DNA of 64,000 nucleotides from Piscicola geometra (GCA_943735955.1 OX030959.1:4332717-4396716); one strand, 5' to 3'. Shown: positions 35,038 through 47,151, numbered from the stretch's first letter. Notes: generated by a model from the letters alone, not told the origin. A program made the numbers and translations.

Positions 35038-36656
35038 TTTCTATGAAAAATTAATAATATTTACGTTTTTACAAAATATTTTGATGATTTAAGCGTACTT
35101 ATTTATCTGAAACTAAGAATACACATTTTGTCACTTTAAAAATTGTTTAGCACTTTATTTAAATTAAATAATATTTCAATTTGTTGCAAAATATAATATG
35201 CATATACAACATTTATATTGCAAAAACAAATCTCACCTCAAGTTTTTTTAATAAAATTTCAACTTTTGCCAGAGATTCAAATGGTTTTATAGTCATGAGA
35301 CTGTTAAATGCGCATATGCACCAGTGGTGCATTGCACCACTCACATGATCCTATTAAAGTAGTCAAGGCCGTAGCCAGAGCTGCAGCCCACTTAAAATAA
35401 ATTTTAAAATCTGTTTCATTATAAATATACAACCCTTAATTTGTAGAAGCTTACAAACTTAAATCATTCAGTAATCTAATTTTACACTAAATCATAAAAA
35501 CAAACGCGTCCTAATGAGAAATTCGCGCCATAGCGGACATATTACAGTTTTGGATTTTTGGAGTAAATTTGTTGTTGCTAATTTTTTTTATTGTTTAATA
35601 AAAATGTGTAAACGTTAAAGTCCAAAATAATTTTCCGTTTGTAAATTACCATTTACAGCAGGAGCGTCGATCTGCTGGAAATCTTGGGGGGGGGGTCCTA
35701 CCCAGCATGGGCGATCCTGAGGGGGTTCTGGAGTCCGGACCCCCCTCGCCCACTTAAAAAACAATTTTTAAATTCTGTTTTTATACGAATCTTTAGGTAA
35801 GCAATAAAGTGTTTTTTAGACATACTCACAATGTATTACTATGTAAATATTCTGTTTCATGCCATGGTATAATTTGTTCTAAAACGAAACTGAACTAAAA
35901 GCTCTAATTATTTCATTAAACGAAAATAACACTGATGCTGAGTACCGAAAAGTTCGTGAAACAGTTAGTGGTGTAGACTGTTGTAGAACTTCGACTGGTG
36001 ATGATCGAAGGCTCTGCAGTGAGCCTTCACGTAGATTAGTTTCTTTAACTATGATGGTTGTGGTGTGGATAGAAGTTTTTATTTATCAAGACATGATTTG
36101 GGGAAGAATCGACTGGAGAAGTTTGCATTAGTTTATTGATTGCCTCCATCGAATGAATGGAAAATATGTTGAGTGGTTAGACGTAGGCGTGATAAGTTGA
36201 TGTCTGGAAAGTTATTCTTTGCAGGCGAATGTTAATGTTATGAATAGTTGTGATCTGTTCAATGAAATGGGTTAATCAAGAATCGATTACAGACTTACGA
36301 TTCGCAGTGTCTTACTTGTTTTAAAAAGAATGGAAAATCGTATCCAAGACTGGATGCATATTTTTGAAGAAAAAGAATATAAAAATATTGTCCATGTAAA
36401 ATATTCATAATAAATATTTAAATATTATGCTTTCTAGCTATTTAAAGTTGAAAATAAGCAAAAAACGCATGTCTTAAATTTATTTTAAAAATCTCAAATA
36501 TTTAAGTTTATGTTTTTAGTTAGTTCTATCCGGTTTGATTTATTCATTCATAGGCCTATTTAAAAACGTGTTTTTACTTCTCTCAATTTTAGAACACTCA
36601 ATTTATATGAGTTTTTGACTATTTTGTCATTCCCACATTTTCTGTTCTGATTCTAG
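35038..36656. other. Intergenic or 5' region of the unrecognised gene, with one dispersed repeat copy
   Basis: Mostly AT-rich and non-coding by eye. At about 35680-35755 it carries a GC-rich repeat including AGTCCGGACCCCCC that recurs at about 39300-39360. It could hide the first exon of the gene at 36657-38755, which I could not place. Confidence 0.5.
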
Positions 36657-38755
36657 CGTCCCGTCATCATCGCGATATATCAAGCAACAAGTAAGTAATA
36701 TAATTACATTTTTATCTGAATACATTTCATTTGTATAGAAAGGCAAATGTGAAATATTGGGCTCTTATGTTTATTTTTCGTATAACTATATCATTATTTA
36801 TATTATGCACACCATGACGTTGACACAAAATGTTACGATTCTCATGATACTAGTATTAGGTGTCATGAATTTACAGTAGTTTTTTAGCATTTCTGGATTC
36901 TTCAATTAATATTATAGTATAATATTAATTGAAGAATCCATTGAATGAAGAGTCTTTTGACATAAGCGTCGTCTAATAATATTTTTCATGAAGCTTCTAA
37001 ACTAGTAAAATATCACCATCTATCCCGATTCTCAGAATGAGAGTCGGTTTATTAATACATTTACATGATCTGCTGGTTAATATAGATTTTTTACAATAAT
37101 AGGTTCTTTTAAAATAATTAAAGTTTCAACGTTAAAAAGTAATTGAATATTAAATTATTTTCAAAAACCATTTCATGAAGTAATAATAGCTATTTTAGTG
37201 AAAAATAATAAGTTACGGAAATTTAAATGGCCGTCACATAGATATAGAATATAAAAAATATTTTTATAGGTTTGTGAAAATAATTAAATTAATAGTAGTA
37301 ATTTTTCAAACTTTTCTGCTTTTTTCCCGATCAATCCGCAGAATAAGCGTGCAAAAAGGACAATTTTTTTCAATAAAAAATACAAATATTTCAAAGTTTA
37401 AATTTAAATTTTTATTATTATTAATCTTTTAGTAAAACTTTACATTTAAATTACGTAGTTTTTAATGTAAATACCGTGTTTTTAACTATTTATTCAATTA
37501 AATTGATAAATTAATTTTTTTAAATATATATCTTTCACAAAAATTATAATTATGGGGTATTTTAAATTGTAATTATTAAAGTATATTAATTCGAATCTGT
37601 TACTATTATATTTCAACTATGATCTGAATAGTTTATGGCATAAACTTTATGGCATATACTTTATGCACAATCAGAATTAATTTTTTTTATACGATCTAAT
37701 TTTTCAAAACATTCGACTTCAACTATTTTTTCTTCCATATATTCTTTAAAAAAACTAATCTTCCATTTCACAAATAACATTAATTCATTTAGGAAGAAAA
37801 GAAAAAGGGAAGATATTAAAGATTGTCCAATCCCAAAAAGGGGTTCTAAAAACCGCAAGCAGTATGTCTAAGGCTCTTTTCTATGTTTAAAGCTCTAAGT
37901 TTGTGGGCCTTGAATTGGATTTAAATATAATACTTTATTTTTGATTCACATTCATTTGAACAGAGCATCTCCTCCAGCAGAGCCTCAAATCACTCCAGAA
38001 ATAAAAGTTTCTAAAATAATTTAGATTTATTCTCTAATGTCACTCCACATAGGATTCTTCTTCAATTTTTGACTTTGTCCCATTTTCTTCAGTGTTCAGC
38101 AAAAAGTTCTTCAAGCATCGCGACAACGAACAATGGCGAACATTCAATGCAACAGTTTGCCAACCCAATCCTCCCTAGTCATCTTCACTTGAATGGCGAT
38201 TCCATTAAAAGTTCCAGTCAGACATCCCACCCTTCCACCATCAATCACACACAGCATTTACTCACCAAAAACCTCCCACCCCACTCTTCCACCTCAAACC
38301 ACATGCCCCACCATTCGTGCACCAATCACACATTGCACCTTCCATTCACAAACGAAACACCACACCCTCCTTCCATCACAAACGACACACCACACCCTCC
38401 TTCCATCACAAATGACACACCACACTCTCCTTCCTTGAACATGGAGCCTCAAAAGCATGCAGAAGCAAGCGGCTCAAACAAGAACCAGTCAAACAACCGC
38501 AAGGTGGCCTTCTTCATTGCAAACCCTTCCGTTTTTTGCATAAGCTGCTCTGAGCCTCAAGTTCTTGTATTTATACAATATGCAATACAACTACTCATCA
38601 AAGACTATATGTGTCATTGATACATTGAACTCTGACAGACTCCTGAGATGGCATACCAGCCTGCATTGGGAGCAGACGAAAACCCCTTCTACTACAGCAT
38701 CAACCAGCTCCTCTACTACACCCACATGCAGAATATCAAAGCCAAGCAGTCGTGA
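36657..38755 (+). CDS. Unrecognised gene: basic nuclear-type protein with Thr/Pro/His repeats
   Basis: Five predicted internal and terminal exons with good splice sites and agreeing phases: 36657-36690, 37793-37861, 37964-38006, 38093-38503, 38639-38755. They encode about 224 residues; the 5' exon and start codon were not found. A basic stretch KKRKRED...PKRGSKNRK looks like a nuclear localisation signal. A Ser/Thr/His/Pro-rich region includes a decapeptide repeat around TNDTPHPPSI. The C-terminus reads ENPFYYSINQLLYYTHMQNI, then stop. I do not recognise the family. Phase agreement over five exons supports a real gene; the low-complexity middle could mislead. Confidence 0.55.
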
Positions 38756-39489
38756 TGATGGTGGTGGTGGTGAGAATGATGATGGTGATGATGAAGATGA
38801 TGAAGAGTGAGAATGATAAAGGGGATGACGAGGGGTGGTGGTGGTGAGGATGATGATGATGATCTATTTCAACAGTTCATGTTTCTTTTCCTTCAAAAGT
38901 ATTCTTTCGTATTGTTCAAATCTCCTCGGCTCATACGTTAAAGTGCAACTTTAAAAGCATTCAGATATTGCTATTTGTAACAACTTCCAAGACATTTAGA
39001 TATTGCTTTTTGTAACAACTTCCTAGGCATTTAGATATTTCTTTTTTAACTTCTTTTTTTTCAAAATTCATAAATATTTTTAAAATGGAATAATAAGAAT
39101 TTTCGTATCATTTTTATGCAAGATTTAATTCAACTAATTTAAATATATATGGCAGCAAACCATTGTAAACTACTTTTTAAACTGAATATTACAATATTTG
39201 TATTGAATATTGAAATCTTTCTCATACAGCACCCTCACGTAAAAAGAATTTCAGGACAAACGTCTGAAGTAGTTTTTCATAGAAGCCATCAGTGCCGTCT
39301 GCCATTAGCATGGGGGGCGATCTTAGGGGGGTCCTGGGGTCCGGACCCCCCAATTTTTGGTAGTGAAGGGGTCCGCCTTAATGTGGATCCCCCCACTTTA
39401 TTTAAGAAAAATATTTTAAAACTCTTGTTTTGACACGAGCATAATCGTCAACCAATCATAAAAAATAATTTTTGTATAGTATTTTATTA
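38756..39489. other. Intergenic with GAT tract and dispersed GC-rich repeat
   Basis: GGTGGTGATGAT triplets follow the preceding stop codon. Two related 50-bp segments (ACTTCCAAGACATTTAGATATTGC type) lie at 38980-39050. A copy of the GGTCCGGACCCCCC repeat lies at 39300-39420. No gene seen. Confidence 0.6.
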
Positions 39490-39745
39490 TATTAATAATA
39501 ATAATAATAATTGTCGTTTTTGTATAGCGCCCGGGCACGCAACTGAAGCGCTCTCACTACGTTGTAATGCAATAAAGAAATAAACATAATTATAAAAGTA
39601 ATGTTATAAAAAGAAAGCAAAGAGTAATTATTATGAGTGATAAGCTAAGTTAAAATAATGAGTTTCAGTTTGGCTTTGAAAGTCGAAAATTGGTTGATGT
39701 TGCGAAATACATTTGAAGTTGTTATGGTGAGTCCAAATATTCAAT
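39490..39745 (+). mobile_element. Retroelement 3'-end-like fragment (TATAGCGC family)
   Basis: Starts with TTTTTGTATAGCGCC and contains GGGCACGCAACTGAAGCGCTCT, a 22-bp string also present in UBE2O near 11154. The right part (39709-39741) shares 31 of 33 bases with 16068-16100 inside the hAT element. Such GCGC-box tails are common at the ends of non-LTR elements. No coding capacity seen. Confidence 0.5.
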
Positions 39746-40375
39746 CAAATCAATCAATCAAATAGATTTCTATAGCGCTCTTTCTTTAAATTCAAGAGCG
39801 CTCGTAAATGAATTTGCTAAACAGATATGTCTTCAGATCCTTACGAAAAGTAAATAATGATTTTGAAGTAGTTAAATGAGGAGGTAATGAGTTCCAAATA
39901 TATGGACCTGCATAATGGAAAGAACGTTTAGCAAAAGAGTTATTAATGGAAGGGATGAAATAATGATTTTGAGTGGATGATCTTAAATTAATTCTATGAG
40001 GGTGAGTTATTAATGATTTGAGGTATATTGGGGATACTGGGGAGTTTTTTAATTTAAACATAAAAACACACATTTTAAATATAATCCTAAATTTGATGGG
40101 GAGCCAATGTAATAAGATGAGAGAGGGTGTAATGTGGTGATAAATATGAGTACGGCTAACGACTCTAGCTGCATAATTAAATACTTTATTTAATGGTTTT
40201 TAAGTAGATTCAGGTAAATTGTAATAGAGTGAGTTACAATAGTCAATTCGAGATAAAACAAGTGCAGAGACTAACATCTTTAAAGAGGGGTCATCTAAGT
40301 AAGGTAATAATTGCCTGATACGTCTGAGATGAAAATAGCAAGATTTAGTGACTGATAGAATTTGGTTTGATAAGG
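39746..40375 (-). mobile_element. 5'-truncated LINE fragment (CR1/L2-type reverse transcriptase C-terminus)
   Basis: On the minus strand, translation gives SALVLSRIDYCNSLYYNLP, stop, KPLNKVFNYAARVV...HITPSLILLHWLPIKFRI and then NSFAKRSFHYAGPYIWNSLP, ending FRKDLKTYLFSKF. These are the conserved C-terminal motifs of CR1/L2-clade LINE reverse transcriptases. One in-frame stop makes it inactive. The 3' end (left side) has a TATAGCGCTC box and ATTGATTTGATT repeats, typical of these elements. A second copy of just this tail lies at 40705-40755 in the opposite orientation. Confidence 0.85.
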
Positions 40376-40377
40376 TT

Positions 40378-40575
40378 AATTAAATAATAAATTTTAATAA
40401 ATGTTAGGACTAGCAGGTTTGGGACCAGTGAAAACGGCAGCGAAATGAATAAAAAAACAATAAAGTTTCGGGAACGGGTCGGGAGACTAGGAATTGTGTT
40501 GCGGGAACGGGACGGAACGGGAAACAAATTCGTGAACGGGACGGGAAAAAAATTCGGAAACAGGACGGGACCATT
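40378..40575 (+). mobile_element. Truncated hAT-family fragment
   Basis: Matches the right-hand part of the element at 15700-17283 from about 16970 onward (GTTTGGGACCAGTGAAAACG, then CGGGAACGGGACGGGA-type subrepeats). It lacks the terminal TCCGACCTCTA. It abuts the LINE fragment directly, making a mosaic of two dead elements. Confidence 0.8.
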
Positions 40576-41620
40576 TCAGATGCACCGATATATTCTCAAT
40601 GCAGTCGTTTGATCTAGGCTTTTGAAAAGTTCTCGAAGATTTTGAAACTAAAAAAAGTAACTAAGTCTTATTTTATAAATAAATAAATAAATTCTAACTT
40701 TAAACTTGAATGTGAGGAAAGAGCGCAATAGAAATTGATTTGATTTGATTGATTGAAACATTAATATAGTTATAATTTTCCTTAATCAACTCGCAAAAGT
40801 TTCACTTCCAAAAAGCTCTATTAAACAAAAACGTCTGCACAATTTTTGCGTCAGTTAAAGTTTATATTTATATTCTATTTCATTTAAAAATTGTAAATTC
40901 AATCAATCAATTAATTTATATTAATTTGTATTATACTTTTAAAATCCAATCGGCTTCTTCAGATGAATGTCCGAAAGCAGCTCTTTCTCACGTACTATTT
41001 TGCATTTACTTTAATCAAAAATCAATCACCAAGCAATGAAGTCTTTCCCATACGATTGTTTCACTTCAGTGTCTTTTTCTGACCATTAAATAAAATATAG
41101 GATTGGAATAGTAAATAAGGCATTTAAGCATTCGAAAACCACTAAAGAGAGAGATTCGAACGGGACACAAAAACTGCATTGCAAACCTGGCCAGCCAGAT
41201 GGGGACATTTGGTTGCTGACTACGACAAGGCAAGCTTTGAAGCTCCCCGTGAATGTATTTTAATGTTTTTGAATCCATTAAAACATTAGAAGTTTAAATT
41301 AATTTTAAAGTCTGTAAATGAAACTGAATGCTGAATAGATGACGGAAGCGCTGGTTTGTAGGCCGATAGACTGGTGCAAGGAGAGAGTGAGCAACCCAGC
41401 TGAGCCCTTCAATAAAGTGTCTGTGAGCGAGAGACAAGCTGGACTGCCCAGAACCACCATGCAGATGTATGGGTGGAAGCCTCCAAAGTGCCTTCCCTCT
41501 TCATGAGTCATGAGTCGAGAAACTTTATTGAATAAATAGATTCAAATAATAGAATATCATGAATAATAAATGTTAAAAATTGAACAATAAAATCTTTAAA
41601 ACGATTTAGATTTTACTTGT
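40576..41620. other. Intergenic, one LINE tail, no gene recognised
   Basis: Contains the inverted LINE 3' tail at 40705-40755 (AGAGCGCAATAGAAATTGAT). The rest is AT-rich. Short open frames at 41066-41511 resemble nothing I know. Confidence 0.5.
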
Positions 41621-41777
41621 GGGAATGGCTTAGATGGTAGACGTCAGACTTGCAACTTAAAGGTTGCCTGTTCGAATCCTTGCCAAGCAACCGTGAACTC
41701 TCATATACCTAGTGTATATGATGCGGTGTTTGCGACGTATGCATTGAGAGATGTGTACGTCGTGTGGAGTGGCGCTT
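41621..41777 (+). mobile_element. tRNA-derived SINE, copy 1
   Basis: Has a pol III A-box-like TGGCTTAGATGG (41626-41637) and B box GTTCGAATCC (41670-41679) at tRNA-like spacing. A non-tRNA body follows, shared with the copy at 42018 (CTAGTGTATATGATGCGGTG here, CTGGTGTATATGATGCGGTG there). The 3' part is replaced by unrelated sequence. Confidence 0.82.
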
Positions 41778-42017
41778 GTAACATATACGAAGACTTTGAG
41801 CATATTTTGGAAGAATCTAAACAATAAAATAGAAAGTAGGGATATTTTATTATAACGGCCAAGGCTTTAATTGGTGCATAAAGAAGATGAGAGCATGGTG
41901 GGTATAGATAGAAAGCCACATATAAACACACATGGATACCCTCACATAAGCACACATACGTAAACACAGATAGTTTCCCCAAAATAAACACACACAAGCA
42001 CATATAAATTCACATTT

Positions 42018-42276
42018 GGGAAGCGGGGATGGATTAGATGGCAGACGTCGGACTTGCAACTCAAAGGTTGCCAGTTCGAATCCTTGGAAGCAACCGTGAA
42101 CTATCATATACCTGGTGTATATGATGCGGTGTTTGCGACGGATACATTGAAAGATGTGTACGTCGTGTGGAGTGGCGCTTCGGCGCATAAGACCATGGTT
42201 CTTAGAACCATTGTAACATGGCCTGCGTCTGTTAGGCTGTGAACAGTATGGACCAAAAAAAATAAAAATAAAAATA
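42018..42276 (+). mobile_element. tRNA-derived SINE, copy 2, with A-rich tail
   Basis: A-box-like TGGATTAGATGG (42030-42041) and B box GTTCGAATCC (42074-42083) are followed by a body shared with copy 1 and an A-rich AAAATAAAAATA tail. It extends about 100 bases further than copy 1 and gives the fuller structure. The gap between the copies (41778-42017) shows nothing recognisable. Confidence 0.85.
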
Positions 42277-43010
42277 GGTATTGATTCACGTTTGATCTTT
42301 GGTTAGCGGCTGCCATTTTGGCAGCCGCTCAAATACATTTGTAGAATAAACGGTTTTGGGATAATATATTAAAATTTTAGAATCTTAGGTCTAAATAAAA
42401 ATTAAATTTAATTAATTAGAATGTTTTTAGTGCGAATGTTGGTTGTTTTGAATCAGTCAAGGAACGGCCGCAGCAGACCAAGATGGCCGCAGGGAATCAA
42501 GTGAGCTGCGACATAAAAGAGAAATCCATCCATAGCAGCAGCAGTACCAGCGTTGTCAGGGACTTCTCCTTCACCCTCTATCGCAGTCTCGGCACCAGTG
42601 GCAGGACAGAAAATTGAGAAGAATGATGATTGTGTTTTGTTGTTTTGAGGATGATGTGGTGATGATTGTGCTGTGGTATGATTGTTGGTATTGTGGTGAT
42701 GATTGAATTTTTTATTTGTGGTGATAGTGATTTTTTGGCGATGATTGTCATGGTGGTGTGGGTGAGGTGGAATTATTGAGGTTGAATGATTGTTTTTTTT
42801 ATATATATTTAAATTTATATATATATACATATATTGGTAGTGGTCTAAAAACCGTTTTATGTAACAAATTTCTAAGAAGAGCGTCTTTGTTCACTTAGTA
42901 GAGGGCGCTATACAAATCATTAGTGATTGATTGATGGTATTAAAATGTCCGACTGTCACTTAGTCACACCTTTAAGCCGCTTGTTGCTTCGTGTTTCGAA
43001 ATCCTTTCTA
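42277..43010. other. Upstream region of FAM98 with a LINE-type tail
   Basis: The segment at 42893-42936 contains GAGGGCGCTATACAAATCAT followed by TTGATTGATT, a LINE/SINE 3'-end motif, ending about 75 bases before the chosen FAM98 start. An in-frame ATG at 42945 could add 22 residues, but 43011 fits the family better. Confidence 0.55.
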
Positions 43011-44181
43011 ATGGAAAACGTTCTTGTTGAGACGTTAAATCAGCTGCAGTAAGTAAATATTACTTTGAAAGTTTATATAAGGTAGTTTTGAAAAAAGAAA
43101 ATATTTTTAAAAGTCTTTTTTTAATGCTTTTTTCAGATTATGCGGCACTGTCAGTAATGAGAGTCTGGAAACTTCACTGGTAGATGACTTAAATATAGAC
43201 TTCAGTCGTTTGGTTGGAGAGTTAGCAGCTGAGCTAGCGCTGCATGCAGGCCTCCATGAAAGAGTCACCCCAATCACCGGTAACATCTTCTACCCCATTT
43301 ATGCCCTAGATCGGACCGTAAGCGGTTATTATCCAATATTATCATTGAGATTCATCACTGACTATCTGTTTTACTACTGAGCTGTAATATTTTGTAATTC
43401 ACAAGGGCCAGCCGACTTGGAAAGTTTTTACATGGAGCTGAGTGGATTTCTCAGAGAATATGGTGAACTAATAATACAAACTTGAAAACGCCTGGGAGAA
43501 TTCTATTTAATTAAACATTCCTTTTCTTAGGAGGGTGTGTGTACAAGGTCCTGATGGAGGGAGAGTTGAGAACGCGGTTTGTAGGCAGACGCAACAGACT
43601 GCTCCTGCTCGACTTTCTCACTTCCGAACTGCAGGCTGTCCGACTCATTTCTCAATCCACACCCGCTATTGATGCTTTTGAACAGGTTTGCGTCTCTGAA
43701 TATTTATGCACAACAATGAATCAAAGATATCATTCACTTTTAAACACTCCAGAAAGTTGAAACTCCAGCAGACATTTTGAAAGACGTTTTAATTCTACTA
43801 GGCTTCCCAAAGCCGCCCGCAGGCATCACCTTCTTCCAACTCTTCAACAAAGTCGACACCAAGGTAGGAATGTTTGATTGGTGGCAGTTGATTTGAGTAT
43901 CGAAAAACACACCACTCACCTTCCTCATCTTCCTAACAAGCATTTGATATCTCTTTGCAAAACATCTCACAAACACACTGCACACCCCACGAAGCTGAAA
44001 GAGCTGGTTGCGAGGGTGGGAGGCTTGGACAAGCCCCTGCTGAAAGGCAACCTGTCAGAGACGCAGTGGTCTCTGGTGCAGTACATGAACGAGGCTCTCA
44101 AGCTGGACTACCAGGCACGCCACTTGATGCTCGTCGAGAGACTCAACGTCACCATCCAGTCCTTCCTCTGGTCACATAAGG

Positions 44182-44238
<57 letters not shown>

Positions 44239-45507
44239 GTGTGAGTCTGTGTGTGTGTCTGTGTGTCTGCGTTTGTGTGTACATGCATGTCACATACACA
44301 CACAGGACAAAGAGGCGAAGGTGATGGGCGAGTTTGCAAGGTTCAAGCAGGCTCTTCAGGTCTCCACACACGTCTCCATCGCACACATCCTTGCTGCCAG
44401 GGAAGGTGAGTGCTGCTGATGATGATTATGATGTCTTCCTTTCAGTTTCATGCCTATACTTTTTTGTTGTTGTGTTTCAACTAATCAAGAAAATATTGAA
44501 TTATTTAAATTGAAATAAAATAATGTTAAAGCATCCTATGCATCAGCACCGTCATATTACCACCACCACCACCACCATCGTCATTATGATCACTACCACC
44601 ATCATCATTATGATCACCACCACCATCATCATCATCACTATCACCACCACCATCATTATCAACACCACACAGACCTCTTGCTGATAGAGAAGACGAGCAG
44701 TGGACAGAGCAGAGAAAAGACCAAGTGCTCCATCAACAAACACCGCATCGGCGCTGTCAGTCTCTCTATAATAATAATAATAACAATAACAACAACAACA
44801 ACATAATAATAATAATAATGATTAAAAAAAATATTCCGCCCACCCACAGGTGCCTGACAGAGGGGGCAGGGCTTACGAGCACGAAGCTCCTCCCCCTGAG
44901 ATGCCCTCCTTCCAACAACGACAAGCAGGTTTGCGTGTGTTGTATGGTGGTGATGATGATGATGGTGGTGGTGATGATGATAATGATGATGGAGGTTATG
45001 ATGTGTTGTAATCCGAATCTTCGTAATGTATGTTGTATTGTATGTGCACATTGCGCAGGGGGAGATAGAGGACGTGGAAGAGGGGGTCATGGAAGGGGGG
45101 GTGGAGGTGGTTATAGTGGTGGAGGTGGTTATAGTGGTGGAGGTGGTGGTGGAGGTGGAGGGTGGGGTGAGAGCAAAGCTAGCAACTTCGTCACCAACAA
45201 CGCCACTGCCAATGCCTTCTTCGGAGGTGCCTCTGTCGATCCGTACCAGCAAATGTCCTATGCCAGGCGGGGTGGTGGTGGTGGTTATGGTGCAGAAGGT
45301 GGTGGTTATAGTAGAGGGAGAAGTGGCGCAGGGGGTTATAGTGGTGGTAGTGGGGGTGGTTATGATGCAGGAGGTGGTACTCATGGAGCGGGTGGGAGAG
45401 GTGGTTATGGAGGAGGAGGAGGAGGCAACCAACAAAATCATTATCAGGAAGAAAGAGTCTGGAGAGGGAAGAGGGCGCGAGGAGGGGGAGGAAGAGGCAG
45501 TTATTAG
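43011..45507 (+). CDS. FAM98: FAM98 family protein (tRNA-ligase complex / RNA granule factor)
   Basis: Ten exons: 43011-43048, 43137-43279, 43406-43462, 43531-43685, 43753-43863, 43995-44180, 44306-44405, 44673-44755, 44850-44928, 45059-45507. Exact phases give 466 residues. The folded N-terminal part carries RNRLLLLDFLTSELQAVRLI, GFPKPPAGITFFQLFNKVD, LMLVERLNVTIQSFLWS and SIAHILAARE, then TSSGQSREKTKCSINKHRIG and VPDRGGRAYEHEAPPPEMP, all diagnostic of FAM98A/B. The last exon is a Gly-rich RGG/GGYSGG tail ending RGSY. Vertebrate FAM98 proteins belong to the RTCB tRNA-splicing ligase complex and bind RNA. Followed head to tail by RIOK1. Confidence 0.95.
44181..44290. repeat. (GT)n microsatellite at the FAM98 intron 6 donor
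   Basis: Starts at the donor (AAG/GTGTGTGCGTGTG). The same 125-bp intron ends in CATACACACACAG at the acceptor, complementary to the GT tract. Confidence 0.95.
44560..44672. repeat. CAC/CAT trinucleotide tract near the FAM98 intron 7 acceptor
   Basis: CACCACCATCATCAT triplets run to the acceptor of exon 44673-44755. The donor side of the same intron has GATGATGATTATGATG, which is complementary. Confidence 0.9.
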
Positions 45508-45702
45508 CTTCCGTTCTACTGCCTGCTTTCAATTCCGCTTGTTCAATTAATCTCTTATTACTTTAATTTCTGTTTATGAGTTCATTTTTCACCTTTAAAA
45601 CTTATGACTTATGTTTTTTTCTATATTAAATTTGTAACATCCCTTTTAAATCTCTTTCACTTTTCTTTTTAAACTCGCCTCACTCGTGAAAATAACTTGC
45701 GC

Positions 45703-45708
45703 AATAAA
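45703..45708 (+). terminator. Poly(A) signal AATAAA, FAM98
   Basis: First canonical signal after the FAM98 stop (196 bases) and only 84 bases before the RIOK1 start codon, so the two genes are tightly packed. Confidence 0.6.
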
Positions 45709-45791
45709 CTCTCGAGTGAGGATCTTTAGGAATATTTTCAATAAGCTCGAAGAGGCAATTGGACAAGTTTCAATCGGTAGCGTCGTCTGGC

Positions 45792-46813
45792 ATGTGTGAC
45801 GTGATGAGGAACAACAACGACGTGGTGGAGGATGGTCAGTTCGAGGATGCAGAAGAGGATTCTCATGGCGGGTGAGTTCAAGATGCCTTTTGCAGCTGAT
45901 CGTTTGTTAATTTCACTCAAATTTTGACATGTCTTGGTCTCATACGAATAAATTATAAATAATTTCGTAAAAGGATGAGTGATGTGAAGATCGACAAAGA
46001 TTTGAATGTGGATCAAGAAGAAGACGAAGAAGAGGAGGACGAGGAGAACAAGCTGGATTTTGTGGAATGGAACGAGAACAAGAGTTCGATTGCTGTTGTT
46101 GAGTGCATCACTTGTATTTTATGAATTTAGAAAGCAATGGCGTCTTTTATCCAAGATTTATTTTCTTTTGAGCAACAAGTATTGCTCGATTTGTTGCAGG
46201 CATGACGAACCAGTACTTGAAGTTCACCGGCCAAGTGAGCTGAAACCCTTACATTTTAAACATTAAACACATTCCAATGACCTGCCATCATCAACACAAA
46301 CACATCCTTGACGCAGATCTCGATGGGCACGAACCCTCAGAGCTGCAAGGAGAAGCAGTCGTTGCTGAAGATGGGACAGGAGAAGATCTACCTGGGCCTC
46401 TACTCCGGCGCCTCCTTCAGGAAGACCGACAACTATGCGTCTGCTCTTCAAATTGTTGCAACAATTACAGCAAGACATCAAAATATTAACAATACTTTTG
46501 ATTTATGAATAATAATTATACTACAATGAACATACAAGAAGCATCATCACAACCATGCAGTCAAAGTAATTTAAATATCATAGCAATGTCAATTTATAAG
46601 TTAAATTAATAATGTAAATAAGTCTTCATCTATCTACCAACTTTCACCACCCAACCACCTGATCACCAATCAACCACCTGACCACCAATCAACCACCTCG
46701 ACGACGACACAGGGAACAGAGCAGGGACAAGGCCGACAGGGCGACCCTGGAGAAGGCACTCAACCGCGGAACTGTCATGGTGCTCTACAAGATGCTCAAC
46801 AAGATATACACTG

Positions 46814-46888
<75 letters not shown>

Positions 46889-47064
46889 TTTGTGTGTGTG
46901 TGTGTGTCTGCTTGTAGCAACAACAGCATCATCATCATGGTCACCATGCAGGCATTGATGGCTGTGTGAGCACTGGCAAGGAGGCCAATGTCTACCACGC
47001 CACTGCCCTCGATGCACAAAGTCTTGCTGTCAAGGTGATGGTGCTGGTGGTAGTATTAGTAGTA

Positions 47065-47151
<87 letters not shown>

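Noticed and set aside
41626..41700. A functional tRNA gene
   Set aside because: The A and B boxes are present, but the same tRNA-like head is joined to a shared long body at 42018, with an A-rich tail, which identifies a SINE.
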